A program made the position numbers and the translations under genes. DNA of 64,000 bases from JANSYL01 sp965229695. Lineage in GTDB: Bacteria > Pseudomonadota > Alphaproteobacteria > Rhodobacterales > Rhodobacteraceae. The stretch covers positions 806,001-870,000 of the forward strand of contig OZ245921.1 in NCBI GenBank assembly GCA_965229695.1, read 5' to 3'. This document shows positions 50,970 to 59,423 of this stretch, one piece after another. How positions within the stretch are numbered: the stretch's first letter is position 1; every line of letters begins with the position of its first letter. Under the pieces are notes generated by a model, which was given only the letters and a program-made list of their open reading frames with translations, ran no database searches and had not been told where the DNA came from.

Positions 50970-51992
50970 TCAGAACAAGTCGCCCTGATCGGGGCGTTGT
51001 GGCGGGGCGAGGCCCAAATGCGTCCACCCCTTTCGCGCCAGCATCCTTCCGCGCGGGGTGCGCGCGATCAAGCCCTGTTGCAGCAGGTAGGGCTCGATCA
51101 CTTCTTCTATGGCGTCGCGGCTTTCGCTCAGCGCCGCTGAGAGAGTTTCGACCCCCACAGGGCCGCCCGCATAGTTTTCGGCCATCAGTGTGAGATAGCG
51201 CCGATCCGCGCCATCCAGGCCCAAATGGTCCACCCCAAGCCGCGTCAGCGCGGTATCGGCAATGTCGCGGGTCAGCCGCCCATCCCCTTCGACCAGGGCA
51301 AAATCGATCACACGGCGCAGCAGACGGCCCGCGATGCGCGGCGTGCCACGGGCCCGTTTGGCGATTTCGGTGGTGCCGTCCGCATCGGCATCGATCTTGG
51401 ACAGCCGCGCGCCGCGTTCGACGATTTGGGTCAGCTCGTCATGGGAATAGAAGTTCAACCGGGTGGGGATGCCGAAGCGGTCGCGCAACGGGGTGGTCAG
51501 CAGGCCCAAGCGCGTGGTCGCCCCAACCAGGGTAAAGGGCTGCAGCTCGATCCGCACGGTGCGCGCGGCGGGGCCTTCGCCGATCACCAGGTCCAGCTCG
51601 AAATCCTCCAACGCAGGGTAAAGAACCTCCTCGACCGCCGGGTTCAAGCGGTGGATTTCATCGATGAACAGAACGTCCCGCGCCTCAAGGTTGGTCAAGA
51701 TCGCCGCCAGATCGCCCGCCTTGGCCAGAACCGGCCCCGAGGTCATGCGGAAATTCACCCCCAACTCGCGCGCCATGATCTGCGCCAGGGTGGTCTTGCC
51801 CAAACCCGGGGGGCCGTGGAACAGCACATGATCCATCGCCTCGCCCCGCCGGCGTGCACTTTCGATGAAGACACGCAGGTTCGCGCGCGCCTCGGCCTGG
51901 CCGATGAAGTCGGTCAGGTTTTGCGGGCGCAGCGCGCGGTCGACATCCTCGGGCTGACGGTCAGGGCGCAGGGTTGGGTCGGGTTCGGTCAT
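50970..51992 (-). CDS. ruvB: Holliday junction helicase RuvB
   Basis: A 340-residue AAA motor of branch migration. Walker A is HGPPGLGKTTLAQIMA (about residues 59-74), Walker B is DVLFIDEIHRLNPAVEE, then the arginine region GATTRLGLLTTPLRDRFGI and the C-terminal winged helix PYLLQQGLIARTPRGRML. It is separated from ruvA by 67 bp on the same strand. The order is ruvC-ruvA-ruvB. Confidence 0.97.
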   Translation of the reverse strand: MTEPDPTLRPDRQPEDVDRALRPQNLTDFIGQAEARANLRVFIESARRRGEAMDHVLFHGPPGLGKTTLAQIMARELGVNFRMTSGPVLAKAGDLAAILTNLEARDVLFIDEIHRLNPAVEEVLYPALEDFELDLVIGEGPAARTVRIELQPFTLVGATTRLGLLTTPLRDRFGIPTRLNFYSHDELTQIVERGARLSKIDADADGTTEIAKRARGTPRIAGRLLRRVIDFALVEGDGRLTRDIADTALTRLGVDHLGLDGADRRYLTLMAENYAGGPVGVETLSAALSESRDAIEEVIEPYLLQQGLIARTPRGRMLARKGWTHLGLAPPQRPDQGDLF

Positions 51993-52059
51993 CTTGGGTC
52001 AGTTATGGCCGTGTCGATCAAAGGGGACCATAGGAAAGATCGCACCTGTCTTGAGCCGG

Positions 52060-52728
52060 TCATTCCTTCGGGGCCAAAAGCTTGAGCGCGGCGCGAATGA
52101 GCGTGGGCGTGTCGGCCCCCGGCGTATCGCCCGCAGCCTCTGCCACAGCCCGCGCGGCATCCGAGGGGCCATAGCCAAGATTTTGCAAAGCTGACAGCGC
52201 CTCCGCCTGGGCCGGGGCGTTGGGCGGGGCAGCGGCGGGCGGCGGGTTGGCGGGCGCTGCGGTATCGATCAGGTCGACAGGTGCGTCGCCCAGCGCCTCA
52301 TGCACGGTGCCGCCAAGGGCCATGACAGCCGGGGCTTTATCCTTCAACTCATTGACCACACGCTGCGCGATTTTGGGGCCGACACCGGGGGCTGCTTTGA
52401 CCGCCGCCCAATCACCGATGGCAATGGCGCGCGCAATCCCCTCTGCCCCAAGCGTACCCAGGATCGCCATGGAGGCTTTCGCCCCGATCCCCTGCACCGA
52501 GATCAGCAATCTGTGCCACTCTCTTTCATATGGGGTCTGAAAGCCGAAAAGCTGCAGCAGATCCTCGCGCACCAAAAGCTCGGTATAAAGCGCCACAACC
52601 TTACCCGCGCCGGGCAAGGCGCCCAAGGTCCGTTCGGAGCAATGAACGGTGTAGCCAACCCCGCCCACATCGATCAGCACGTGATCAGCAGCGCGGTAAT
52701 CGATCCGGCCTGTTAGCTTCCCGATCAT
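52060..52728 (-). CDS. ruvA: Holliday junction DNA-binding protein RuvA
   Basis: A 222-residue tetrameric junction binder. The N-terminal OB domain MIGKLTGRIDYRAADHVLID is followed by two helix-hairpin-helix units (ISVQGIGAKASMAILGTLG and VKAAPGVGPKIAQRVVNELK). A Pro/Ala-rich linker precedes the domain III that contacts RuvB (ALSALQNLGYGPSDAARAV). It overlaps ruvC by 4 nt (ATGA). Confidence 0.96.
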   Translation of the reverse strand: MIGKLTGRIDYRAADHVLIDVGGVGYTVHCSERTLGALPGAGKVVALYTELLVREDLLQLFGFQTPYEREWHRLLISVQGIGAKASMAILGTLGAEGIARAIAIGDWAAVKAAPGVGPKIAQRVVNELKDKAPAVMALGGTVHEALGDAPVDLIDTAAPANPPPAAAPPNAPAQAEALSALQNLGYGPSDAARAVAEAAGDTPGADTPTLIRAALKLLAPKE

Positions 52729-53228
52729 GAGGCCGCCACCACAGCCGCCGCCAACCGGCCCGCCGACTGCGCGTGGAAGGCATGGCAGATCGCGATGGCC
52801 AGCGCATCCGCCGCATCAGGGCCCACCGGATCGCAGCTAGGCAGTTGCAAGCGCACCATATGGTCGATCTGGCGCTTATCGGCGTGGCCCACGCCAACCA
52901 CAGCTTTCTTGACCGCGTTGGGGGCATATTCGGCAACGGGCAACCCGGCCTGGGCCGGCACTAGCATCGCCACCCCCCGGGCCTGGCCCAATTTCAACGT
53001 GCCCGCCCCATCGCGATTGACAAAGGTCTGCTCAATTGCAGCGCTTTCGGGCGTGTGGGTGGCGAAAACGCTTGTCAGCGCCGCGTGCAGGCGCAGCAGG
53101 CGCGTGGCCAAATCCCCCGATCCGCTTTGACACTGACCATTGGCGATATGGCTGAGTCGCCCATTCCGCGACTCGATGACCCCCCATCCAAGGGTTCTAA
53201 GCCCCGGGTCGATCCCAATGATGCGCAT
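52725..53228 (-). CDS. ruvC: Holliday junction resolvase RuvC
   Basis: A 167-residue nuclease from ATG 53228. The catalytic acidic residues are in MRIIGIDPGLRTLGWGV (Asp7), AAIEQTFVNRDG (Glu), and SCDPVGPDAADALAIA (two Asp). It cuts the four-way junction made by RuvAB. Longer in-frame readings to 53300 have no family support. It lies upstream of ruvA by overlap. The region upstream (53229-53582) is described separately. Confidence 0.96.
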   Translation of the reverse strand: MRIIGIDPGLRTLGWGVIESRNGRLSHIANGQCQSGSGDLATRLLRLHAALTSVFATHTPESAAIEQTFVNRDGAGTLKLGQARGVAMLVPAQAGLPVAEYAPNAVKKAVVGVGHADKRQIDHMVRLQLPSCDPVGPDAADALAIAICHAFHAQSAGRLAAAVVAAS

Positions 53229-53582
53229 CGCCTGTCCCCTGCTCGGGTGGAACCGCCTATTCTGCGGCCTTTTTGCATCACTAGCACGAAAGGCGAACAT
53301 TGCCTAGGCCGATGTCGTAAATTGGCTGCGCAAGATCGGTTTGCGACATCGCGAAAGCGGCAAGGTTCAAAATCGTCACCGACTTGGAAAAAAACGACAC
53401 AAACAGCCCCGATTTTGCCATAATTTTAAGGGGTTTAAAGCGCATTTCAGCTATGCAGCTTTTGCATAGAACCCATGCAAAAAATGCTGCTTGTTTAGGC
53501 AGTTTGTGAACTCTAGATGCGGTTCATCGAAGACGCGCTGCGGCGCACCAAACTCACCGACGATCGGAAAAGGAAGAGACCG
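53229..53582. other. 354-bp intergenic region between ruvC and the DUF1127 gene
   Basis: Holds the ruvC promoter on the minus strand and the DUF1127 promoter on the plus strand. I see no convincing SOS box. It has inverted arms CGATGTCG (about 53310-53317) and CGACATCG (about 53344-53351), and AT-rich sequence near 53410-53440. At about 53455-53490, TTTGCAT and ATGCAAA arms are flanked by GCAGC and GCTGC. The latter could form a hairpin or a repressor site. A small RNA cannot be excluded. Confidence 0.4.
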
Positions 53583-53789
53583 ATGGCCATTGTTACGAAC
53601 CGCTCCGTTGGCGCCGGATTCAGCGCCGCCCGAATTCTTGCTGACGTTGTCGGCATGGTGTCTGCATGGAACGACGCGCGCGTCACCCGCAAAGGGTTGT
53701 CGCAGCTTTCAGATCGCGAACTGGACGATCTGGGCCTGGTGCGCGGCGATATCGATGCGATCGCTGACGGGACCTACAACCTGCGTTAA
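53583..53789 (+). CDS. DUF1127 small basic protein
   Basis: From ATG 53583 (AGGAAGAGACCG upstream) the product has 68 residues. The C-terminal half matches DUF1127: AWNDARVTRKGLSQLSDRELDDLGLVRGDI. In alphaproteobacteria short DUF1127 proteins of the YjiS/CcaF type have roles in RNA turnover and phosphate or carbon control; this one is not assigned. An intrinsic terminator follows at 53811-53850, so it is a single-gene transcript. An upstream ATG at 53517 is possible but weaker. Confidence 0.85.
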   Translation: MAIVTNRSVGAGFSAARILADVVGMVSAWNDARVTRKGLSQLSDRELDDLGLVRGDIDAIADGTYNLR

Positions 53790-53810
53790 TCGCAAGTAGG
53801 TGACGAACAA

Positions 53811-53850
53811 GGGCGTCCGGGGAAACCCGCGGCGCCTTTTTTCTTTTTTA
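53811..53850 (+). terminator. Intrinsic terminator after the DUF1127 gene
   Basis: GGCGTCCGGG GAAA CCCGCGGCGCC then TTTTTTCTTTTTT. Stem, GAAA loop and long T-run make a strong terminator. Confidence 0.88.
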
Positions 53851-53881
53851 CGGTGAAAGAACGGGCCAGCGGCCCGATCCG

Positions 53882-54256
53882 TTAACTGGTCAATTGAACG
53901 TAGACCGAGGCCAGCCAATCATAGCGTTGGACCACCCAAAGCGACACGCCATCGGGCATCAGGATTTTGCCGGCAACCTGTTCTAGCCCGGATCCGTTCA
54001 GCAATCCGATCACAGCATCCGAATAGACCTCGTGGCCCAAAACCCAGATCAGGTATGCCTTTACAGCGATTGCCACCAGCGAGCCAAAGATAAGGCCACG
54101 CAGGGGGAAATCGAAACGCAAACGCGGCTGGGACCGGTGCATAAGAAGACCGTCCGGTCGCTCGACCAGACCTTCTTTCATGCGGTAGTCATGCACATCC
54201 TTGATGCGCTCCAACCGCTCATAAAAGCCGTCGTGATTTTGGTTCATGCCGAACAT
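53882..54256 (-). CDS. Small membrane protein of unknown function
   Basis: A 124-residue protein with possible starts at 54256 and 54247 (the latter gives MNQNHDGFYERLERI). The N-terminal 50 residues are basic and soluble. Then LRGLIFGSLVAIAVKAYLIW forms one membrane span. The rest is a mixed segment ending in RYDWLASVYVQLTS. I recognise no family. It is the only minus-strand gene between the terminator and prmA. It may be co-transcribed with prmA, 104 bp upstream of it. Confidence 0.6.
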   Translation of the reverse strand: MFGMNQNHDGFYERLERIKDVHDYRMKEGLVERPDGLLMHRSQPRLRFDFPLRGLIFGSLVAIAVKAYLIWVLGHEVYSDAVIGLLNGSGLEQVAGKILMPDGVSLWVVQRYDWLASVYVQLTS

Positions 54257-54360
54257 TATACACGATCACCTTTCCAAGACCGGTGAAATCTTGAACAAAA
54301 ACTGTGTCGAATTGGTGGTCAATCGCGCCCTTTTTGGGGCGTCGATAAGGCGGCTTCGCG

Positions 54361-55227
54361 TTATCTTTGCATCGTGAGCGTGGCCCACTCGCCCAGTTCG
54401 CGTCGGGCGACAGGCTTGAACCCCTGCGCCTCATAAGCCGCCAGGATATCTTCGGCCTGGGTGATCAGAAGACCCGACAGAATAATGTGCCCGCCGACGC
54501 CGACATAGCGGCCCATATCGGGAGCAAGCTCGACCAAGGGGCCCTTGAGGATATTGGCAAAGACCAGATCATACGGGGCCGCGGCTTGGATATCGGCGTG
54601 ATCAAACCCCGCCGCTTCAACGGAATGGATCAGCGTGCCCACTCCGTTTGCATCGGCATTGGCAGCGGCGGTTTCGACGGCGGTGGTGTCAATATCCGAG
54701 GCGATGACCCGATGCCCCAATACCTTGGCCGCGGCAATCGCCAAGACCGCCGTGCCACAGCCGATATCTGCCACACGGTTTGGCTGGGTGCCCCCCATGA
54801 GCAGCATGTCAAAAGCTTCAAGACAGCCCTGGGTCGTGCCATGATGGCCTGTGCCAAACGCCATGGCCGCCTCAATCAGCAAACCGATGCGATCACTGGG
54901 CAGTTTATCGGCGTCATGGCTTCCATAGACAAAGAACCGCCCAGCCTCGACCGGGTGCAATTCGCGCCGGACATGGGCGACCCAATCGGTTTCCGGCAGT
55001 TCCGAGATCGCAAAGGGTTTGGCCCCATGGGCGGCCGCTAGGATATCCAGGGCGATGTCGTCGGGTTCTTCGGTGAAATAGGCCCCGACCTCCCACAGGC
55101 CTGAGCCATCTTCGACCTCAAAAACACCCACACCGGTGGGCTGCGGGTCGATGTCTTCCAAGGCCAGGCCTAGGGCTTCGGCAGGGGCTTTGCCCGGCAA
55201 CGTGGTCAGCGCGGTGAAGGTTGGCAT
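54361..55227 (-). CDS. prmA: Ribosomal protein L11 methyltransferase
   Basis: PrmA trimethylates lysines of ribosomal protein L11 with S-adenosylmethionine. From ATG 55227 the product has 288 residues. The methyltransferase core is clear: FGTGHHGTTQGCLEAFDML, VADIGCGTAVLAIAAAKVLG, VIASDIDTTAVETAAANAD and DLVFANILKGPLVELAPDM. It follows the MFS transporter gene by 24 bp on the same strand, so co-transcription is possible. Confidence 0.95.
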   Translation of the reverse strand: MPTFTALTTLPGKAPAEALGLALEDIDPQPTGVGVFEVEDGSGLWEVGAYFTEEPDDIALDILAAAHGAKPFAISELPETDWVAHVRRELHPVEAGRFFVYGSHDADKLPSDRIGLLIEAAMAFGTGHHGTTQGCLEAFDMLLMGGTQPNRVADIGCGTAVLAIAAAKVLGHRVIASDIDTTAVETAAANADANGVGTLIHSVEAAGFDHADIQAAAPYDLVFANILKGPLVELAPDMGRYVGVGGHIILSGLLITQAEDILAAYEAQGFKPVARRELGEWATLTMQR

Positions 55228-55251
55228 ATCAAAGCCTCGGCTCAAGGGGGG

Positions 55252-56502
55252 TTATTCGGCGGGGGTTGGTGGCGGCGCGGCGCGCACCAGCAGGGTTTCC
55301 CGCCCGGCTTCGGGGTGGCGCGGCACAAGGAAGGACAGCCCAAGCGAGACGCAGGCCATCGCCGCAGCCAAAAGATACACCGCCATGGGCGAGGTCAGCC
55401 AAAGATAGCCAAGAACCGCGGGCAGAAACACCGCGGCGATATGGTTGATCGTAAAGGCCACCGCAGCGGTGGGCGCGATATCGGCCGGATCAGCGATCTT
55501 TTGGAAATAGGTTTTGATGGCAAGCGCCAGCGCAAAGAAGATGTTGTTCAGCACGTAAAGAAGGCCTGCCATCACCGGCCCCCAATCGAAATAGTACAGC
55601 CCCGCATAGAGCAGGAAGATCGCAGCCAACGCACCATATTCCACGATCAGCGCCAGCCGTTCGCCAAAATGGGCCACGATCCGCCCCAAAAGCGGGGCCA
55701 GGATCATATTGGCCAGCAAGGTGCCCATGATTAGCAAGGTGATCTGGTGCACATCGAACCCGTAGCGTTCGACCATCATGAAGCCCGCGAACACCACAAA
55801 GATTTGCCGCCGCGCGCCCGACATGAATTGCAGCGCGTAATAAAGCCAGTACCGGCGGCGCAGCACCATGCGTTTGTTCTGTGGCTCGGGGCTTTCGAAT
55901 TGCGGATAGACAAAGAAACAACCGATGGCGATCAGCGCCGTGGCCCCGCCCGAAATCCAGAAAACCAGATCATAGCTCAGGTCAAAGGCGCGCCAGGTCA
56001 GCACGATCAGCAAATAGACCAGCAGGGTCGCCCCGGACCCAACCGCCAAAAGCCACCCCAATGTCTGCGGGGCCTTTTTCTTGTCGATCCATTGCAGCTG
56101 TAGCGATTGATTGACGGTCTCATAGTAGTGAAAGCCAATCGAACTCAGCAGCGTGACAAAGAGCAACCCACCAAGCGATGGGAATTGCGCCGTGATCGCG
56201 GTGGCGAGCCCCAGCAGCGCCAAGGCTATCAGGCCAAGCACCTGTTCTCGGATGAAGATGATCAGAAAGATCACCCCAATCGCAAAGAACCCAGGGATCT
56301 CACGCACCGTGTGCAGCCAGCCGATATCCGAGCCGTCGAAGCCCGCCATTTCGACCACAAAATTGTTCAGCAGCGCCGACCATGTGGCAAAGGCCACCGG
56401 CATGGCAAAAGCCATCACGGCCAATAGCGCCACGGGCTGGCGCCAAACAGGCAGGGATTTCGCCTGGGCAAGGGTCACGCTGTTGAGGTTGTCGCCGATC
56501 AT
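55252..56502 (-). CDS. MFS transporter
   Basis: A 416-residue major facilitator with about twelve hydrophobic spans: PVALLAVMAFAMPVAFATW, EIPGFFAIGVIFLIIFI, LGLIALALLGLATAITA, then LVFWISGGATALIAIGCFFV and later helices. A positively charged loop after helix six (NKRMVLRRRYW) is typical. The substrate is unknown. It lies 24 bp upstream of prmA on the minus strand and is divergent from the methyltransferase gene across 239 bp. Confidence 0.82.
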   Translation of the reverse strand: MIGDNLNSVTLAQAKSLPVWRQPVALLAVMAFAMPVAFATWSALLNNFVVEMAGFDGSDIGWLHTVREIPGFFAIGVIFLIIFIREQVLGLIALALLGLATAITAQFPSLGGLLFVTLLSSIGFHYYETVNQSLQLQWIDKKKAPQTLGWLLAVGSGATLLVYLLIVLTWRAFDLSYDLVFWISGGATALIAIGCFFVYPQFESPEPQNKRMVLRRRYWLYYALQFMSGARRQIFVVFAGFMMVERYGFDVHQITLLIMGTLLANMILAPLLGRIVAHFGERLALIVEYGALAAIFLLYAGLYYFDWGPVMAGLLYVLNNIFFALALAIKTYFQKIADPADIAPTAAVAFTINHIAAVFLPAVLGYLWLTSPMAVYLLAAAMACVSLGLSFLVPRHPEAGRETLLVRAAPPPTPAE

Positions 56503-56741
56503 GGCAGCCTCGTATCGCAGTTCGCCCCGCTTGGCGAGCGCGATCGCCTGCGCATTTTTGCAGAGTTCACGGGCCTAAAGCAGCGGCGATGACTTGGTGG
56601 TGAGGTTAAACGCTCGACACACCGCCAGCCGATCTCAAAAAGTTGATTGTCGGGCCGGGCCCCGTGCGACTTGGCTCAACTTCTGGCGGGCCTTAGGCGC
56701 GGGGCGTTTGACAGCCCCCCGACTTGTGGCAAAACCGATCC

Positions 56742-57368
56742 ATGGATCAAATCAAGCAAGCAAAGCTGACACGCCGCTATGATCAGGCCGCCGCGCTCTG
56801 GGGCGACAAGATGCGCACCCTGGGCTATTATGATGGCTATCTGGGGTTCCTGACCTCGCAGGCCTCGCGGCCCAATCCAGGCTCACGCGTTTTGGATGTG
56901 GGCTGCGGATCAGGCGCGTTTTCGGAGGCTTGGGCCGCTGTCTTTGGCAGCGCCGTGGATATGACGCTACTCGACCCGTCGGATTCCATGCTGGCCCGTG
57001 CCGACGCGGCCTTGGCCTGGCGTGGTGTCACGGCAAATCTTGCCGCCACGATGCTAGAGGATTTCCGGGCCAGCGCGCCGTTTGATCATCTGCTGGCGGC
57101 CCATGTCATCGAACATTGCCCCGAGCCGGGCCGAGCCCTGCGACAGATGCGAGACCAGACAGTCACCGGCGGGAAGCTTTGGCTCGTCGCCTCAAGGCCA
57201 CATTGGTGTAATGCGATCATCTGGCTGAAATGGCAGCATCGCACCTTTCAGGATGCCGAGGTATCGGCCCTGTTGACCCAAAGCGGCTGGGAACTGGTCG
57301 AAACCTATGCCTTCCCCTCGGGGCCGCCATCGCGCACCAGCCGAGGCTACATCGCACAAGCGATCTAA
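56742..57368 (+). CDS. Class I SAM-dependent methyltransferase
   Basis: From ATG 56742 the 208-residue product has the class I motif I in SRVLDVGCGSGAFSEAWAAV, the acidic loop MTLLDPSDSMLARADAAL, and HLLAAHVIEHCPEPGRALRQ. Substrate not evident. It is the only plus-strand gene here. It ends 58 bp before the convergent rpsD, with a bidirectional terminator between them. Confidence 0.83.
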   Translation: MDQIKQAKLTRRYDQAAALWGDKMRTLGYYDGYLGFLTSQASRPNPGSRVLDVGCGSGAFSEAWAAVFGSAVDMTLLDPSDSMLARADAALAWRGVTANLAATMLEDFRASAPFDHLLAAHVIEHCPEPGRALRQMRDQTVTGGKLWLVASRPHWCNAIIWLKWQHRTFQDAEVSALLTQSGWELVETYAFPSGPPSRTSRGYIAQAI

Positions 57369-57371
57369 CGA

Positions 57372-57404
57372 AAAAACGCCGCCCCGGTGACGGGACGGCG
57401 TTTT
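57372..57404. terminator. Bidirectional terminator, methyltransferase / rpsD
   Basis: AAAACGCCG ... CGGCGTTTT, with a CCCCGGTGACGGG core that extends the stem. A-run and T-run on the two sides serve both converging genes. Confidence 0.85.
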
Positions 57405-57426
57405 GAAACTCTCAAACGCGACAGGT

Positions 57427-58047
57427 TTAGTTCTGTGCGTAGTATTCGATCACCAGGTTCGGTTCCATCATCACCGGGTACGGCACATCGCCAAGGCCCG
57501 GGGTCCGCACGAAGGTTGCGGACATTTTGGAATGATCGGCTTCGATGTAATCCGGCACATCACGCTCGGGCAGTTGCACGGCCTCAAGCAAAACAGCCAG
57601 TTGCTTGGATTTATCGCGCACCTCGATCACGTCACCCTCTTTCACGCGGTAGGAGGGGATGTTGACCCGCTGGCCATTCACTTTGACATGGCCGTGGTTC
57701 ACGAACTGGCGTGCGGCAAAGATGGTGGCCACGAACTTGGCGCGGTAGACAACCGCGTCCAGGCGGCGTTCCAGCAGACCGATCAGGTTTTCACCGGTAT
57801 CGCCTTTGACCCGCTCAGCTTCGGCATAGATGCGGCGGAACTGCTTTTCGGTCAGATCGCCGTAATAGCCTTTCAGCTTCTGCTTGGCGCGCAGCTGCAG
57901 GCCAAAGTCAGACATCTTGCCCTTGCGGCGCTGGCCGTGCTGACCGGGGCCATAGTCACGCTTGTTGACGGGGGATTTCGGACGACCCCAGATGTTTTCA
58001 CCCATCCGGCGGTCGATTTTGTACTTGGCAGACGTGCGTTTGGTCAC
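57427..58047 (-). CDS. rpsD: 30S ribosomal protein S4
   Basis: The 206-residue small-subunit assembly protein. The start is GTG 58047 with a strong site (GAAGGAGATCAGCC). Family motifs: TKRTSAKYKIDRRMGENIWG, GPGQHGQRRKGKMSDFG, KLKGYYGDLTEKQFRRIYAE, and the S4 RNA-binding domain RRLDAVVYRAKFVATIFAAR through HGHVKVNGQRVNIPSY. It is not clustered with other ribosomal genes here. Confidence 0.97.
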   Translation of the reverse strand: MTKRTSAKYKIDRRMGENIWGRPKSPVNKRDYGPGQHGQRRKGKMSDFGLQLRAKQKLKGYYGDLTEKQFRRIYAEAERVKGDTGENLIGLLERRLDAVVYRAKFVATIFAARQFVNHGHVKVNGQRVNIPSYRVKEGDVIEVRDKSKQLAVLLEAVQLPERDVPDYIEADHSKMSATFVRTPGLGDVPYPVMMEPNLVIEYYAQN

Positions 58048-58146
58048 GGCTGATCTCCTTCGGTTCAAGTTTCGAAGGGCGTTGTCCTTTTCCCGGCTTT
58101 GGCCGGGGCGACAGGCATCCCCTTGCGGGGGCCACCAACACCAATG

Positions 58147-58181
58147 AAAACGCCGCCCCGAAAGGCGACTGGGCGGCTTTT
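58147..58181. terminator. Terminator between rpsD and the Hint gene
   Basis: AAAACGCCGCCC ... GGGCGGCTTTT with a GAAA-containing loop. It lies 58 bp after the stop of the minus-strand Hint gene and 100 bp upstream of rpsD, so it ends the Hint transcript. Confidence 0.75.
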
Positions 58182-58238
58182 AGCTATTGCGTGCTGGGTG
58201 TCAAGCCCGGCTGGGCGATCACCGCGCCTGGGACAGGA

Positions 58239-59318
58239 TCAATGGGCGGCCATCATCATCTTTGAGGGCGCGCCATGCATCAAGATCGCTGCCTCGGCCC
58301 GATTGACCATGCGCCGCGCCGCCGGGCCATAAAGATCGGCATTCTGGCCAAGCTCCGGACGAAGCTCTAGCAAGCTTTCCAGCTGCATCCCGGTCAGGTT
58401 TTCCAAACCCATGAAACCGGGGTGGAAGCTTTCAACCTCCAAGCCGTTGGCCCAAATCACCTCGTGCCGGTCGAGCATCAGGTGGATGTACCAGGTTTCG
58501 CGCAAGGAATGATCGACTGTGATGTGGCGGTCGCCCACCAAATCGGCAGCACGCACCAAAACCTCGGGCTCCCCCCAAAGATCGACCGCCGCGCGGCCCG
58601 TGACCAAGACCCGATGTTCCGGGCTGACCACCAAATCGTCCTGCGGGCGATCCACACCTAACGCACCGCGACGCAGCCGGATCGGGCGTTGATCGGGCAT
58701 GGCAAACAAGCGCGCGCCCGACATCCGCCGGTGCCCGGTCCACAAAACCTCCTGCGGGCCATCATCGCGGGTCAGGATTTTGTCGCCGGGCGACAGGTCT
58801 TCAATCGCGATATCGCCCGCTTCGGTGCGCAACCGCGTGCCGGGGGTGAAACAGATGACCGATGGGCGTTCGCTTGGCGTGGCCCGCATCGTGCGTTCGG
58901 AACAGTGCACGATCGTCAGATCACGGTTGGGCGGCGGCATATCATCGGCAAACAGCAACACCGGGGCCGCGCCATCTTCGACAATGATCGGCACAATGGT
59001 GAAAAACCGCATCCCATCCGTGACGACAAACGCCCCACGGAAAATCGGATCGACATCTTCGGCGGCAAAGGCGGCGGGGCTCGGCTCGGGGTGGTGCAGC
59101 ATCTTCCGCACAACCCGCGCCGCACGAGAACGAAGCTCATCATGGTCCCGGCTGGCGGTCAGGATCAGGGCGGCACCATCGCCTTCCAATGGAAGCGCGC
59201 GGCCATGCCAACGCCATGACATCCCTTCGGCCAAGTCTTGTTCTGGTTCTGCCGGAAACCCTTCGATACTGGATTGCGCCCATGCGATAACGAACGCGCT
59301 CCGAAAGCCCGTGCCCAT
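58239..59318 (-). CDS. Hint-domain protein
   Basis: A 359-residue protein. Residues 1-145 are a unique N-terminal region. A Hint (hedgehog/intein) domain follows from Cys156: VICFTPGTRLRTEAGDIAIE, LSPGDKILTRDDGPQEVLW, VVSPEHRVLVTGRAAVDLWG and EVIWANGLEVESFHPG. These Hint_2-type proteins are abundant in Rhodobacterales. They may self-cleave after the Cys. The natural role is unknown. No signal peptide is clear. The gene is isolated by terminators. Confidence 0.85.
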   Translation of the reverse strand: MGTGFRSAFVIAWAQSSIEGFPAEPEQDLAEGMSWRWHGRALPLEGDGAALILTASRDHDELRSRAARVVRKMLHHPEPSPAAFAAEDVDPIFRGAFVVTDGMRFFTIVPIIVEDGAAPVLLFADDMPPPNRDLTIVHCSERTMRATPSERPSVICFTPGTRLRTEAGDIAIEDLSPGDKILTRDDGPQEVLWTGHRRMSGARLFAMPDQRPIRLRRGALGVDRPQDDLVVSPEHRVLVTGRAAVDLWGEPEVLVRAADLVGDRHITVDHSLRETWYIHLMLDRHEVIWANGLEVESFHPGFMGLENLTGMQLESLLELRPELGQNADLYGPAARRMVNRAEAAILMHGAPSKMMMAAH

Positions 59319-59423
59319 GTGCCCCGCCTCATATTTTTATCGTTCTCGACGGTTTTCCGCCGTTATGAGGGGAACGGTAGCAGAAGCGATTCGGTCTGTG
59401 AAGCGGGTGATTCGCAGGGCAGG

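Noticed and set aside
53229..53582. SOS (LexA) box upstream of ruvCAB
   Set aside because: The alphaproteobacterial GTTC-N7-GTTC or GAAC-N7-GAAC pattern does not occur with correct spacing.
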